NCBI RefSeq assembly: GCF_001686925.1
Contig: NZ_LVEN01000027.1
Location: forward strand, 124,001 to 188,000
Length of the DNA: 64,000 bases
Origin: Flavobacterium piscis
Lineage (GTDB): Bacteria > Bacteroidota > Bacteroidia > Flavobacteriales > Flavobacteriaceae
Reading direction: 5' to 3'
A program made the position numbers and the translations under genes. Every line of letters starts with the position of its first letter. Position 1 is the first letter of the stretch. The notes beneath the pieces were generated by a model that saw only the letters and a program-made list of their open reading frames with translations, did no database searches and was not told the DNA's origin. Shown piece after piece: positions 34,929 to 43,674 of this stretch.

Positions 34929-35876
34929 ATGAATTATATTTCAATACAAGATATCAACTCATTATCAAAATGGGTAAAAAGTGCGTTAAAAATCAAAAAG
35001 AACCCACTTAAAAATCAAGACTTAGGGAAAAACAAAACCTTAGGAATGTTATTCTTTAACCCGAGTTTAAGAACGCGTTTGAGTACTCAAAAAGCAGCTA
35101 TAAACTTAGGAATGAACGTTATGGTAATGAATTTTACCAACGAAGGCTGGACATTAGAGTTTGAAGATGGAGCTATTATGAATTCAGGAGCTTCAGAACA
35201 TATCAAAGAAGCTGCCGAAGTAGTTTCTCAATATTGTGATATTATCGCAATCCGTGCTTTTGCAGGTTTAGTAGATAAAGAAAAGGATTATGCTGAAACG
35301 GTAATTTCAGGATTCTTGAAACACGCAACAGTGCCTATCGTAAATATGGAAAGTGCAGTTCGTCACCCAATGCAATCTTTGGCGGATGCGATTACAATGG
35401 AAGAATACAAAACGAAACACAAACCAAAAGTAGTTCTTTCGTGGGCGCCGCATCCAAAAGCTTTGCCTCAGGCAGTTGCAAATTCATTTGTAGAAATGAT
35501 GCAAATGCAAAAAGACATGGATTTTGTAATTACACATCCTGAAGGTTACGAACTAAGTCCGGAAATTACAAAAGACTGCAAAATCGAATACGATCAAAAC
35601 AAAGCTTTCGAAAATGCGGATTTCGTTTATGTAAAAAACTGGAGTAACTTCAACGATTACGGAAAAGTAACCAACATAGATCCAAACTGGACCGTTACTG
35701 CTGAAAAAATGGCATTAACCAACAATGGAAAATTCATGCACTGTCTTCCGGTTCGTCGTAACGTAATCGTAAGTGACGAAGTGATCGACGGCGAAAATTC
35801 AATCGTAATACAGCAAGCGAATAACAGAACGTATTCGGCGCAATTAGTTTTACAGAAGATTCTAAAGAAGTTATAA
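34929..35876 (+). CDS. argF': N-acetyl- or N-succinylornithine carbamoyltransferase
   Basis: Transfers carbamoyl from carbamoyl phosphate to an N-acylornithine, the route used by Bacteroidota and xanthomonads instead of ornithine itself. The carbamoyl-phosphate loop is NPSLRTRLSTQKA (about 44-56), and HCLPVRRN is near the C-terminus. Residues 81-92 read GAIMNSGASEHI. S89 aligns with the specificity residue that is Pro90 in the Bacteroides fragilis succinylornithine enzyme and Glu in the Xanthomonas acetylornithine enzyme. The acyl group used here is therefore not settled. The length of 315 is normal. Confidence 0.92.
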   Translation: MNYISIQDINSLSKWVKSALKIKKNPLKNQDLGKNKTLGMLFFNPSLRTRLSTQKAAINLGMNVMVMNFTNEGWTLEFEDGAIMNSGASEHIKEAAEVVSQYCDIIAIRAFAGLVDKEKDYAETVISGFLKHATVPIVNMESAVRHPMQSLADAITMEEYKTKHKPKVVLSWAPHPKALPQAVANSFVEMMQMQKDMDFVITHPEGYELSPEITKDCKIEYDQNKAFENADFVYVKNWSNFNDYGKVTNIDPNWTVTAEKMALTNNGKFMHCLPVRRNVIVSDEVIDGENSIVIQQANNRTYSAQLVLQKILKKL

Positions 35877-35887
35877 TTTTTTTAAAG

Positions 35888-35972
35888 TCGCTAAGATTCT
35901 AAGTGTCTAAGATGCTAAGAAACTTTGCGCAAAAAAAACTTAGTATCTTAGAATCTCAGAACCTTAGAATCT
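35888..35972. repeat. CTAAGATTCTAAG inverted block between argF-prime and argB
   Basis: CGCTAAGATTCTAAG and CTAAGATGCTAAG are followed by the opposite orientation CTTAGTATCTTAGAATCTCAG and CCTTAGAATCTTA. The two halves can pair around AACTTTGCGCAAAAAA. Confidence 0.6.
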
Positions 35973-35973
35973 T

Positions 35974-36750
35974 ATGAAGAAAGTTACCGTAATAAAAATA
36001 GGTGGAAACATCATCGACAACCCAACAGAGTTAGAACAATTCTTAACCGACTTTTCTAAAATCGAAGGCTATAAAGTTTTAGTTCATGGAGGCGGAAAAT
36101 CGGCTACAAAAATGGCTCAGAGTATTGGTTTAGTGCCTCAAATGATTGAAGGCCGCCGAATTACCGATGCCGCAATGCTTGATGTTGTAATTATGATTTA
36201 CGCGGGACAAATCAATAAAGATGTTGTGGCACAATTACAAGCCAAAAACAACAATGCAATGGGATTTTCCGGAGCTGATGGAAATTTAATTCAATCAGTA
36301 AAAAGGAATCATCCAACAATTGATTACGGATTTGTTGGTGACGTAAAGCAAGTCAATACTAAATTATTAGCTACTTTATTAGAAACTGGAATTGTTCCTG
36401 TTTTCTGCGCGATCACACACGACAAAAATGGACAATTATTAAATACAAATGCTGATACTATCGCAAGCGAATTATCAATTGCATTGTCTGAAGTTTTTGA
36501 TGTTACGCTAACCTATTGTTTCGAAAAACAAGGTGTTTTGCAAGATTCAGAAGATGATTCGTCTGTAATTACTCAAATAAATGAAGAGTTATACAACAAA
36601 CTAAAAGCCGAAAAAGTGATCCATTCCGGAATGATCCCGAAACTGGATAATTGCTTTAATAGTTTATCTCGCGGCGTTCAGAAAATCAAAATTGGGCATC
36701 ATAAAATGCTTCAAACCCCGGACGTTTTACATACAACGATTACATTATAA
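35974..36750 (+). CDS. argB: acetylglutamate kinase
   Basis: Phosphorylates the acylglutamate of the arginine pathway. It belongs to the amino acid kinase fold with VIKIGGNIIDNP, VHGGGKSATKMAQ, GRRITDAAMLDVV and the NTNADTIASELSIAL region. MIPKLDNCFNSLSRGV is the C-terminal signature. The length of 258 is the short form. The N-terminal helix linked to arginine feedback inhibition is absent, so this enzyme may not be inhibited by arginine directly (inference from family knowledge). Confidence 0.94.
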   Translation: MKKVTVIKIGGNIIDNPTELEQFLTDFSKIEGYKVLVHGGGKSATKMAQSIGLVPQMIEGRRITDAAMLDVVIMIYAGQINKDVVAQLQAKNNNAMGFSGADGNLIQSVKRNHPTIDYGFVGDVKQVNTKLLATLLETGIVPVFCAITHDKNGQLLNTNADTIASELSIALSEVFDVTLTYCFEKQGVLQDSEDDSSVITQINEELYNKLKAEKVIHSGMIPKLDNCFNSLSRGVQKIKIGHHKMLQTPDVLHTTITL

Positions 36751-36756
36751 AGATAT

Positions 36757-36827
36757 AGCCACGAATTACACAAATTTTCACGAATTAAAAATTAAAATTA
36801 TTAGCTAAAATTTGTGTAATTCGTGGC
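36757..36827. repeat. GCCACGAATT inverted repeat, copy 3
   Basis: AGCCACGAATTACACAAATTTT and AAAATTTGTGTAATTCGTGG face each other over about 20 bp per arm. The following DNA (36890-36960) also has a CTTTGTGAC...CGTGGCAGAG tract like those near other repeats. Confidence 0.75.
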
Positions 36828-36966
36828 AAAAAAACACATCAGCACAAGGCATTTTAAATATTAATTTAAGAAATTTGCGCAAATTAAAAATGTCACAAAA
36901 TTGATTCACAAAATCAATAAGAAAAACTTTGTGACTTTGAGCCTTCGTGGCAGAGAACTTAAACCT

Positions 36967-38037
36967 ATGAAAAATATTGCAACGCTTACCCAGGAAGCAA
37001 TTAGTTTATTAAAGAGTCTAATCGAAACCCCTTCATTCTCTAGCGAAGAAGATCAAACAGCACTTTTAATCGAAAATTGGTTCAATCAAAACGAGATTCC
37101 ATTCAAAAGAGAAAATAATAATGTATGGGCTTTCAATAAATATTTCGACAAAAATAAACCAACACTTTTACTGAATTCACACCATGATACTGTAAAACCC
37201 AATCAGGCTTACACCAACGATCCTTTTAAAGCAATCGAAAAAGAGGGGAAATTATTTGGATTAGGAAGCAATGATGCAGGAGGATGTTTAGTTTCATTAT
37301 TAGCAACGTTTGTACATTTTTACGAGAATCAAAATCTATCACATAATATCGTAATTGTGGCTTCCGCCGAAGAAGAAAGCAGCGGGAAAAACGGTTTAAA
37401 CAGTGTTTTAAAACATCTACCGGAATTAGATTGCGCTATTGTTGGTGAACCGACATTAATGCAATTGGCAGTTGCAGAAAAAGGTTTGTTAGTTTTGGAT
37501 GTAAAAGTAAAAGGAACTGCAAGTCATGCTGCACATCAAAACGATGATAATTCATTATACAAATCAATTCCTGTAATGGAATGGTTTAAAAACTATAAAT
37601 TCGATAAAATATCTGATGTTTTAGGTCCGGTGAAAATGACCGTAACGCAGATCAGTGCCGGAAAACAACACAATGTAGTGCCTTCAGAATGTGATTTGGT
37701 TGTTGATATTCGCGTAACAGATCGTTATACAAATGCTGAGATTCTTGAAGTAGTAAAAGCAAATATAAACGCCGAAGTAACCCCAAGATCCATGCATTTA
37801 AATGCGTCATCTATTCCGGTTACTCACGGTTTAGTACAAGCCGGAATTGCTTTAGGAAGAACAACTTATGGATCGCCAACACTTTCAGATCAATCTGTTT
37901 TGAGTTGCCAGTCTTTAAAATTAGGACCAGGAGAAACATTGCGGTCACATTCAGCAGACGAATTTATTTTCATTAACGAAATCGAAGAAGGAATCGATTT
38001 GTATATCAAAATACTAACCGATTTCTTTAAATTGTAA
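36967..38037 (+). CDS. argE: M20 family deacylase, acyl-citrulline/acylornithine deacetylase
   Basis: Zinc peptidase-like hydrolase that removes the acyl group in arginine synthesis; in the argF-prime pathway the substrate is acylcitrulline. Metal sites include LLLNSHHDTVKP (His, Asp), GLGSNDAGGCL, ASAEEESSGKNGL (Glu pair) and VGEPTLMQLAVAEKG. SHSADEF near the C-terminus gives the last His. I start at ATG 36967 (356 residues) because an upstream in-frame start at 36901 would add residues encoded by repeat DNA. Confidence 0.92.
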   Translation: MKNIATLTQEAISLLKSLIETPSFSSEEDQTALLIENWFNQNEIPFKRENNNVWAFNKYFDKNKPTLLLNSHHDTVKPNQAYTNDPFKAIEKEGKLFGLGSNDAGGCLVSLLATFVHFYENQNLSHNIVIVASAEEESSGKNGLNSVLKHLPELDCAIVGEPTLMQLAVAEKGLLVLDVKVKGTASHAAHQNDDNSLYKSIPVMEWFKNYKFDKISDVLGPVKMTVTQISAGKQHNVVPSECDLVVDIRVTDRYTNAEILEVVKANINAEVTPRSMHLNASSIPVTHGLVQAGIALGRTTYGSPTLSDQSVLSCQSLKLGPGETLRSHSADEFIFINEIEEGIDLYIKILTDFFKL

Positions 38038-38048
38038 GAAAAGTAACC

Positions 38049-38109
38049 GCCACGAATTCACGAATTATTTTTGATAATCTTTGAAGATATAAATTCGTGA
38101 ATTCCTGGC
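38049..38109. repeat. GCCACGAATTC inverted repeat, copy 4
   Basis: GCCACGAATTCACGAATT faces AATTCGTGAATTCCTGGC with a single mismatch. It lies between argE and argH and is followed by AATCTAAGAAGTCTAAAAATC tracts. Confidence 0.75.
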
Positions 38110-38174
38110 GAAATTAAACGTAAAGATTGGAAAGATCTAAAAATCTAAGAAGTCTAAAAATCTAAAATCTACCT

Positions 38175-39455
38175 ATGAAACTTTGGGAAAAAGGAATACC
38201 AACAGATAAACAAATTGAACATTTCACCGTAGGAAACGATCGTGAATTAGATTTAGTTTTGGCAAAATACGATGCTTTAGGTTCAATCGCACATGCCAAA
38301 ATGTTGGGACAGATTGGCTTATTAACTGCAGAAGAAACGACTTCTTTGGTTGATGCATTAACCGATATCATCGCTGATATTGCCGTTGGAAATTTCGAAA
38401 TCGAAGATAGTTTTGAAGACGTACATTCCAAAATCGAATATCTGTTAACTGAAAAACTAGGCGATGCAGGAAAGAAAATCCACACCGCGCGTTCTCGTAA
38501 TGATCAGGTTTTGGTTGATGTTCATTTGTACTTAAAAGACGAATTAAAAGCCTTAAAAGAACAGGTAAAAACTTTATTTGATTTGTTAATGGAATCGGCG
38601 GAAAAACACCAAAACGTTTTATTGCCGGGTTATACGCATTTACAAATCGCGATGCCATCATCATTCGGGATGTGGTTTTCAGCTTACGCCGAAAGTTTCA
38701 TTGATGATGTAACAATGTTGAATGCGGCTTCAAAAATTGTAGATCAAAACCCTTTAGGTTCTGCTGCAGGTTACGGAAGTTCGTTTCCTATCAACAGAAC
38801 ATTTACCACTCAGGAATTAGGTTTCGAAACCTTAAAATTCAACGCTGTTGCCGCACAAATGAGCCGTGGTAAAGCAGAAAAAACCGTTGCATTTGCAATG
38901 GCAAGTGTAGCTGGAACGTTATCGAAATTTGCAATGGACGTTTGTTTGTATATGAGCCAAAATTTTGATTTTATAGGTTTGCCCGCGCATCTTACGACAG
39001 GTTCAAGTATTATGCCTCACAAAAAAAATCCTGATGTATTCGAATTAATCAGAGGAAAATGCAACAAGATTCAGGCGCTTCCATACGAAATCACTTTAAT
39101 TACAAATAATTTACCAAGTGGTTATCACAGAGATTTGCAGCTTTTAAAAGAAGGATTGTTTCCTGCCATTCAAAATTTGAAAGCTTGTCTGGATATTGCG
39201 ATTTTCTCTGTAAAAGATATTACAGTAAAAGACAATATTTTAAAAGATAAAAAATACGATTATTTGTTTACTGTAGATACTTTAAACGAAATGGTGGTTG
39301 CCGGAATACCTTTTAGAGATGCATACAAAGCCGTTGCAGAACAATTGGAAGCAGGAACTTATCAATCTCCAAAAGAAACAAAACATACGCATGAAGGCAG
39401 CATTAATAACTTATGTTTAGATGCTATCAAAAACAAAATGAAAGCAGCGCTTTAA
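38175..39455 (+). CDS. argH: argininosuccinate lyase
   Basis: Splits argininosuccinate to arginine and fumarate, the last step. The aspartase/fumarase superfamily signature GSSIMPHKKNPDVFEL is present. HTARSRNDQVLVDVHLYLK and LPGYTHLQIAMPSSFG are the other two conserved segments. The length of 426 is slightly shorter than E. coli's 457 and is typical of Bacteroidota. The strong bidirectional hairpin at 39472-39510 ends the operon. Confidence 0.95.
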   Translation: MKLWEKGIPTDKQIEHFTVGNDRELDLVLAKYDALGSIAHAKMLGQIGLLTAEETTSLVDALTDIIADIAVGNFEIEDSFEDVHSKIEYLLTEKLGDAGKKIHTARSRNDQVLVDVHLYLKDELKALKEQVKTLFDLLMESAEKHQNVLLPGYTHLQIAMPSSFGMWFSAYAESFIDDVTMLNAASKIVDQNPLGSAAGYGSSFPINRTFTTQELGFETLKFNAVAAQMSRGKAEKTVAFAMASVAGTLSKFAMDVCLYMSQNFDFIGLPAHLTTGSSIMPHKKNPDVFELIRGKCNKIQALPYEITLITNNLPSGYHRDLQLLKEGLFPAIQNLKACLDIAIFSVKDITVKDNILKDKKYDYLFTVDTLNEMVVAGIPFRDAYKAVAEQLEAGTYQSPKETKHTHEGSINNLCLDAIKNKMKAAL

Positions 39456-39471
39456 AAGTGTCTCAGCCAAT

Positions 39472-39510
39472 AAAAAAGCCGATTTGTACGTGATACAAAT
39501 CGGCTTTTTT
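39472..39510. terminator. bidirectional terminator of the arg operon and pectate lyase gene
   Basis: A perfect 17-bp stem AAAAAAGCCGATTTGTA / TACAAATCGGCTTTTTT with a 5-nt loop. It has T-runs in both directions between argH and the convergent pectate lyase gene. Confidence 0.88.
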
Positions 39511-39530
39511 ATGAAAAATTATAATGATGA

Positions 39531-40592
39531 TCAACTTTTATTTGTGCAGCTTGAAGAGATCAAACCAGCAGAACTTACCTGAAGTGTTGCACCTGCGCCA
39601 CACGACGAATTAGTTACGTATTGTTCCACTTTTCCAAGAGGAATTGTAGTGTAGGGATAAGAAGGTTTATTTACTTTTGTGCCAAAATCCATTGGGCCTT
39701 TACGACAATGATCAAATACAATTCCAACCGTTCCGCCGTCTGTGCTGATGTATTCTTTAAAAACCTTTTCTACTTTTGCAAAATCAGTACCTTCAACGTA
39801 GCAAGTTGAATTTTTAGCACCACCGCCTAAACCAATTGCTAAAGAACCGGATTCTGACGTATTGTAATAGCAGTTCATAATATGAATTTCTAAATTTCTG
39901 CCACGAGGCATACGCTGTTTACAGCCTTCTGCCCAATAACAATTTTTAAAAGTAATACTATAATGCTCATCTAAAGGAAAATCATTTTTGTTTGAACCGA
40001 TAAGATCGCTAAATCTATGATCGTCAGCACCGCCTAATCCGCCTGATTTTGGAGCTTTTAGATAAGTAAACTTGCACCATGAAACAGTAACGTTATCCGT
40101 TTTTCCTTTAAGATCAAAATTACCGTCCTGGCCATCCTGAAATTCACAATGATCGACCCAAAGATTAGTACAATCTGCAGTCAGGTTATCTTGTCCATCA
40201 ATATCGTAAGCTCCGGGACCAACAAAAACAAGATTACGTATGATTACATTATTCGATCCTGGCTTTAAATATAAAATACCAGCTCCTGGATTAGATTGTG
40301 TTTCGTTTACTAATTTCGAGCCTGGCATTCCTATTATGGTTTTATCCGTAACGACTTCATGAATAGGTTCGCCACTTGAAATAGTAATTATTCCTGAAAC
40401 CAAAATTACAGCAGGCGATTTTAATTTAATTTGAGATAACAATTCATTATAAGTTGTTACTGTGATAGGAGTAGAGTTACCTCCTCCAGTAGTAGCTGCA
40501 CCAAATCCTTCCGGAGATTCCATATAGTAGTTTTGCGCAAAAAGAGAAGACATACTCAATAAGAAAAATAATAAAAGCAGATTTTGTTTCAT
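39531..40592 (-). CDS. secreted pectate lyase, polysaccharide lyase family 1
   Basis: Cleaves polygalacturonate by beta-elimination; exported by the signal peptide KQNLLLLFFLLSMSSLFAQ. The parallel beta-helix core has the family signature LWVDHCEFQDGQDGNFDLKG with Ca-binding acids, then DNVTVSWCKF and KQRMPRGR with the catalytic Arg region. The length of 353 is normal. It has no visible type IX sorting domain or neighbouring susC/susD pair, so it is a stand-alone enzyme rather than part of a utilisation locus. A TGTAATCGATTACA palindrome at 40636-40649 suggests LacI/CcpA-type control. Confidence 0.92.
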   Translation of the reverse strand: MKQNLLLLFFLLSMSSLFAQNYYMESPEGFGAATTGGGNSTPITVTTYNELLSQIKLKSPAVILVSGIITISSGEPIHEVVTDKTIIGMPGSKLVNETQSNPGAGILYLKPGSNNVIIRNLVFVGPGAYDIDGQDNLTADCTNLWVDHCEFQDGQDGNFDLKGKTDNVTVSWCKFTYLKAPKSGGLGGADDHRFSDLIGSNKNDFPLDEHYSITFKNCYWAEGCKQRMPRGRNLEIHIMNCYYNTSESGSLAIGLGGGAKNSTCYVEGTDFAKVEKVFKEYISTDGGTVGIVFDHCRKGPMDFGTKVNKPSYPYTTIPLGKVEQYVTNSSCGAGATLQVSSAGLISSSCTNKS

Positions 40593-40635
40593 TTTTATAA
40601 GTTAGCTATTTGGTTTTTTAGAATAATTAGATTAA

Positions 40636-40649
40636 TGTAATCGATTACA
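40636..40649. promoter_or_regulatory. LacI/GalR-type operator upstream of pectate lyase
   Basis: TGTAATCGATTACA is a perfect 14-bp palindrome that fits the TGTAANCGNTTACA shape of LacI/GalR family operators. It is 44 bp from the pectate lyase start on the minus strand. Confidence 0.6.
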
Positions 40650-40760
40650 CAAATTTAATTATTAAAGTTTATAATCAATCATTTTACAGAAAATATTAAC
40701 AATCATACCTTGAAAATTTATAAGTATTTTTTTACTAAGAGAATATTCAAACAAAAAGAC

Positions 40761-40768
40761 TATTTTTG
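40761..40768 (+). promoter_or_regulatory. -7 box of the two-gene membrane operon
   Basis: TATTTTTG is an exact TAnnTTTG match, 26 bp upstream of the ATG at 40794. Confidence 0.5.
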
Positions 40769-40793
40769 ATTTATATGTTTATAAAAGTAAATT

Positions 40794-41795
40794 ATGAATA
40801 AGTTTGATGGTCAGGCCACGAAATCGCTTTTGGATAAAAATCTAATAACTGAAAATCAATATCAGGAAATTAATGCGTATCGCAATTTGAATATTTTCTC
40901 GCTAAATGCAGAATTAAAATTATTTCTCTATTTATCTGTTTTATTGTTTACCTCAGGAATCGGAATTTTAATTTATAATAATATTGATAGTATTGGTCAT
41001 ATAGCGATCCTTTCATTGTTGTTGCTTGCAATAGGAATTTGTTTTTATTATTGTTTTAAAAATTCAAAAGGATTTCAGAAACAGGAAACTGCTTTTGAGC
41101 ATCCGGTTGTAGAATATCTGGCTTTAGCGGCTAGTATTTTGACTTGTATTTTTATAGGTTATTTACAATTTCAGTATGAACCCTTTGGAACAAATTACAG
41201 ATTAGCTACGTTAATCCCAACCATTGTCAGTTTCTTTTGCGCGTACTATTTCGATAATAAAAGCATTCTGACTATTGCCATTACTGGTTTGGCGGCCTAT
41301 GTTGGGCTTTCGGTAACACCTCAGGATTTACTCAACAACAGTAATTTTTACCAGGATCAGACTTTAAGTTATTCAGCCATAATATTAGGAGTCTTGCTTA
41401 TTTTATGGACAATTTATAGTTCAAAAATTCAGTTGAAAACACATTTTAATATTATCTATCTCACTTTTGCTTTGCATATCATTAGTATTGCGACAATTAG
41501 CAGTTTGTTCGATTATTTTGAGTACGGAATTTGGTTTCTTTTTCTGCTTGTATTGGCAGGTTCGTCTTTTTATTTTTACAAAATCAGCCATGAACTTAAA
41601 GCAATTTCTTTGTATGTTTTTATGATTGTCTACGCTTATATTGGACTTAATATATTCCTGATTAGAATTTTTGAAAATATTAATTTCTCAGATGTTTGGG
41701 TATTGTTCATCATGATACTTCCGATATATTTTATAGGCTCGATCTTAATGTTTATAAAACTGATTAAAAAATTCAATAAGGAAATTGCAGCATGA
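40794..41795 (+). CDS. DUF2157-like polytopic membrane protein
   Basis: A 333-residue inner-membrane protein with about 9 hydrophobic helices (for example LFLYLSVLLFTSGIGILIY and IAILSLLLLAIGICFYYCF) after an N-terminal soluble segment of about 45 residues (LLDKNLITENQYQEI). This layout matches DUF2157 membrane proteins, whose function is unknown. Its stop overlaps the ATG of the next gene (ATGA at 41792-41795), so the two products are translationally coupled and may interact. Confidence 0.8.
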   Translation: MNKFDGQATKSLLDKNLITENQYQEINAYRNLNIFSLNAELKLFLYLSVLLFTSGIGILIYNNIDSIGHIAILSLLLLAIGICFYYCFKNSKGFQKQETAFEHPVVEYLALAASILTCIFIGYLQFQYEPFGTNYRLATLIPTIVSFFCAYYFDNKSILTIAITGLAAYVGLSVTPQDLLNNSNFYQDQTLSYSAIILGVLLILWTIYSSKIQLKTHFNIIYLTFALHIISIATISSLFDYFEYGIWFLFLLVLAGSSFYFYKISHELKAISLYVFMIVYAYIGLNIFLIRIFENINFSDVWVLFIMILPIYFIGSILMFIKLIKKFNKEIAA

Positions 41796-42964
41796 TAGTA
41801 TACGATAAAAATTTATTAGACAATTTAGCTTTAGTTGAAGAAGCTAAATCTTTAGAATCGGCTGGATTTATTAGTAAAGAACAAAAGAATTTAATTAAAA
41901 AAGAATTACCGGCTTTTAAGAGACAAAGTAATATCCTGGTGCGTTTAGGATTCTTTTTGTTAGGCGCATTTTTGTATTTATCTATATGCGGAGTAATCGC
42001 ACTAATCGGATTAACCGGTTCTAATTCAGAACGATTTTTTTTTAGTATTTGCTGTTATATTTTTGCAGCAATTGGTTTTGCAGGAGCAGAGTTTTTGGCG
42101 AATCAAAAGTATTACGGACACGGCTTAGACGATGCTTTTATTTTAGGAGCACTTTTAAATGTAGGATTTGCTATAGCTATAACAACCGAAGGCTATGAAA
42201 TACAAGTAGCACTTTTTGTTGCTGTTGCTTCGTTTTTTATGTACAGAAGATATCTGCATTTATTGTCTTTATTGGTTTTTTGTCTGGCTGCTGCAGGAGT
42301 ATTATTCTTCGCAATGTTTGAATTTGATATCGGAAAAACTATTTTGCCCTTCGTGGCCATGTTGGCTTCTGCTGCATTTTATTTCTTAACAAAAAGAATA
42401 ATTAATAATCTCAAGATAAGTTATTACTATAGTGGCTTATTATTGGCCAATAGTTTTTGTCTGGTATTATTTTACCTTTCTTGTAATTATTTGGTTGTTA
42501 GAGAGCTTTCGTTAACGCTTTTAGGTAGCGAAGTACTTCCGGGACAAGATATTCCGTTTGCCATTTTCTTTTATGCTTTTACTTTTATTGTTCCTGTTGT
42601 TTATTTAGTTCAGGCTTTAAAAACAAAAGAAAGAATGATGCTTTGGATAAGCTTTTTGGCTATAGGATTTTCTATCTACACGATTCGATTTTACTATTCG
42701 GTTTTACCAATAGAAGTTGCATTAACTTGTGGCGGATTGGTTTTGTTTGCAATAGCCTATTTTTCGATTAAAAAGCTCAAGGATAAGGAAGTGGGTTTAA
42801 CATTCAAGCCAGACCGAATCAATAATTCTAATACTATATTAAATGCCGAAGCACTAATAGTTGCTTCAGCTTTTGGAATGAAACCAGAAGCAAAAGTTCC
42901 TGATTCTCCAATGGATTTTGGTGGAGGAGGCTTTAGTGGAGGAGGTTCAGAAGGAACTTTTTAA
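41792..42964 (+). CDS. polytopic membrane protein (DUF4401-like), Gly-rich tail
   Basis: A 390-residue protein with about 10 predicted transmembrane helices and an N-terminal cytoplasmic segment (LALVEEAKSLESAGFISKEQ). The last 16 residues form a Gly-rich tail (FGGGGFSGGGSEGTF), which recalls the TPM-phosphatase/YgcG type of tail. It resembles DUF4401 proteins that pair with DUF2157 proteins; the role is unknown. Starts within the stop codon of the upstream gene. Confidence 0.78.
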   Translation: MIVYDKNLLDNLALVEEAKSLESAGFISKEQKNLIKKELPAFKRQSNILVRLGFFLLGAFLYLSICGVIALIGLTGSNSERFFFSICCYIFAAIGFAGAEFLANQKYYGHGLDDAFILGALLNVGFAIAITTEGYEIQVALFVAVASFFMYRRYLHLLSLLVFCLAAAGVLFFAMFEFDIGKTILPFVAMLASAAFYFLTKRIINNLKISYYYSGLLLANSFCLVLFYLSCNYLVVRELSLTLLGSEVLPGQDIPFAIFFYAFTFIVPVVYLVQALKTKERMMLWISFLAIGFSIYTIRFYYSVLPIEVALTCGGLVLFAIAYFSIKKLKDKEVGLTFKPDRINNSNTILNAEALIVASAFGMKPEAKVPDSPMDFGGGGFSGGGSEGTF

Positions 42965-42994
42965 TTGATTTCACCATTACATTTTTATTTTTTA

Positions 42995-43055
42995 ACCATT
43001 AAGATATTAAGTTTCATTAAGGGCTAAACTTAATTTTTCTTAATATCTTAATGGT
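42995..43055. repeat. inverted repeat between the membrane operon and ytxJ
   Basis: ACCATTAAGATATTAAG (42995-43011) and CTTAATATCTTAATGGT (43039-43055): perfect 17-bp arms, 27 bp apart. It could fold as a terminator-like hairpin for the convergent genes, but without a clear T-tract. Confidence 0.7.
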
Positions 43056-43076
43056 GAAATATTTTAACTTTAGTGT

Positions 43077-43466
43077 TTAAATTTTTTCTTTCAAAGCCAC
43101 AGCATCAATATCACTGTGAGAAACATCATAAACAGCTTTTCCGTTTCTAATTAAAATTAGTTGAGGCGATTCGTGATACACATTAAACCTGCTGGCAATT
43201 TCGTTAGAGATATCGCGGTGCGCTATTAAATCTAAAAAATAAGCATCAACAACTTCATTTAAATCGTAGTCACGTTCAAATTGTTTCAAAGCCATACGGC
43301 TAATGCTGCATCTTGTACTATGTTTGAAAATGACAACCGGCTTCTCATTTGAGATTGCTGTAACTTCTAATAATTGGGCTATATCGGTTAATTCTGTCCA
43401 GTTTACATTACTTTTTGGAGAATCTGCATTTTCTGAACTTCCGAAGATTGAATTTAAAAAACTCAT
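43077..43466 (-). CDS. ytxJ: bacilliredoxin-like protein YtxJ
   Basis: A monothiol, thioredoxin-fold protein that removes bacillithiol from proteins or otherwise works in thiol redox balance. The single redox Cys is in IFKHSTRCSISRMALKQFE. FLDLIAHRDISNEIASRF and HESPQLILIRNGKAVYDVSH follow, as in the family. The length of 129 is usual. The gene is monocistronic, convergent with the membrane pair. Confidence 0.9.
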   Translation of the reverse strand: MSFLNSIFGSSENADSPKSNVNWTELTDIAQLLEVTAISNEKPVVIFKHSTRCSISRMALKQFERDYDLNEVVDAYFLDLIAHRDISNEIASRFNVYHESPQLILIRNGKAVYDVSHSDIDAVALKEKI

Positions 43467-43674
43467 ATTTGACGTGTTTTATGACTTTTTGACGTTTAAA
43501 TATGATAAAAATCACGTTTTAAATGTCATTTTGTCTGTATTTTTAGTGTGGAATATATTTTGAATGATCAAAAGCAAAGTTATATTATTTAAAGTTAAAA
43601 ATGTACTCCAATAAATTGTAATTTTAATGGTATCGAACTTTTACAACTAAAAATCAAACCTAAATCGTATACAT

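Noticed and set aside
38162..38664. two open frames on the minus strand
   Set aside because: Antisense shadows of argH, which is intact.
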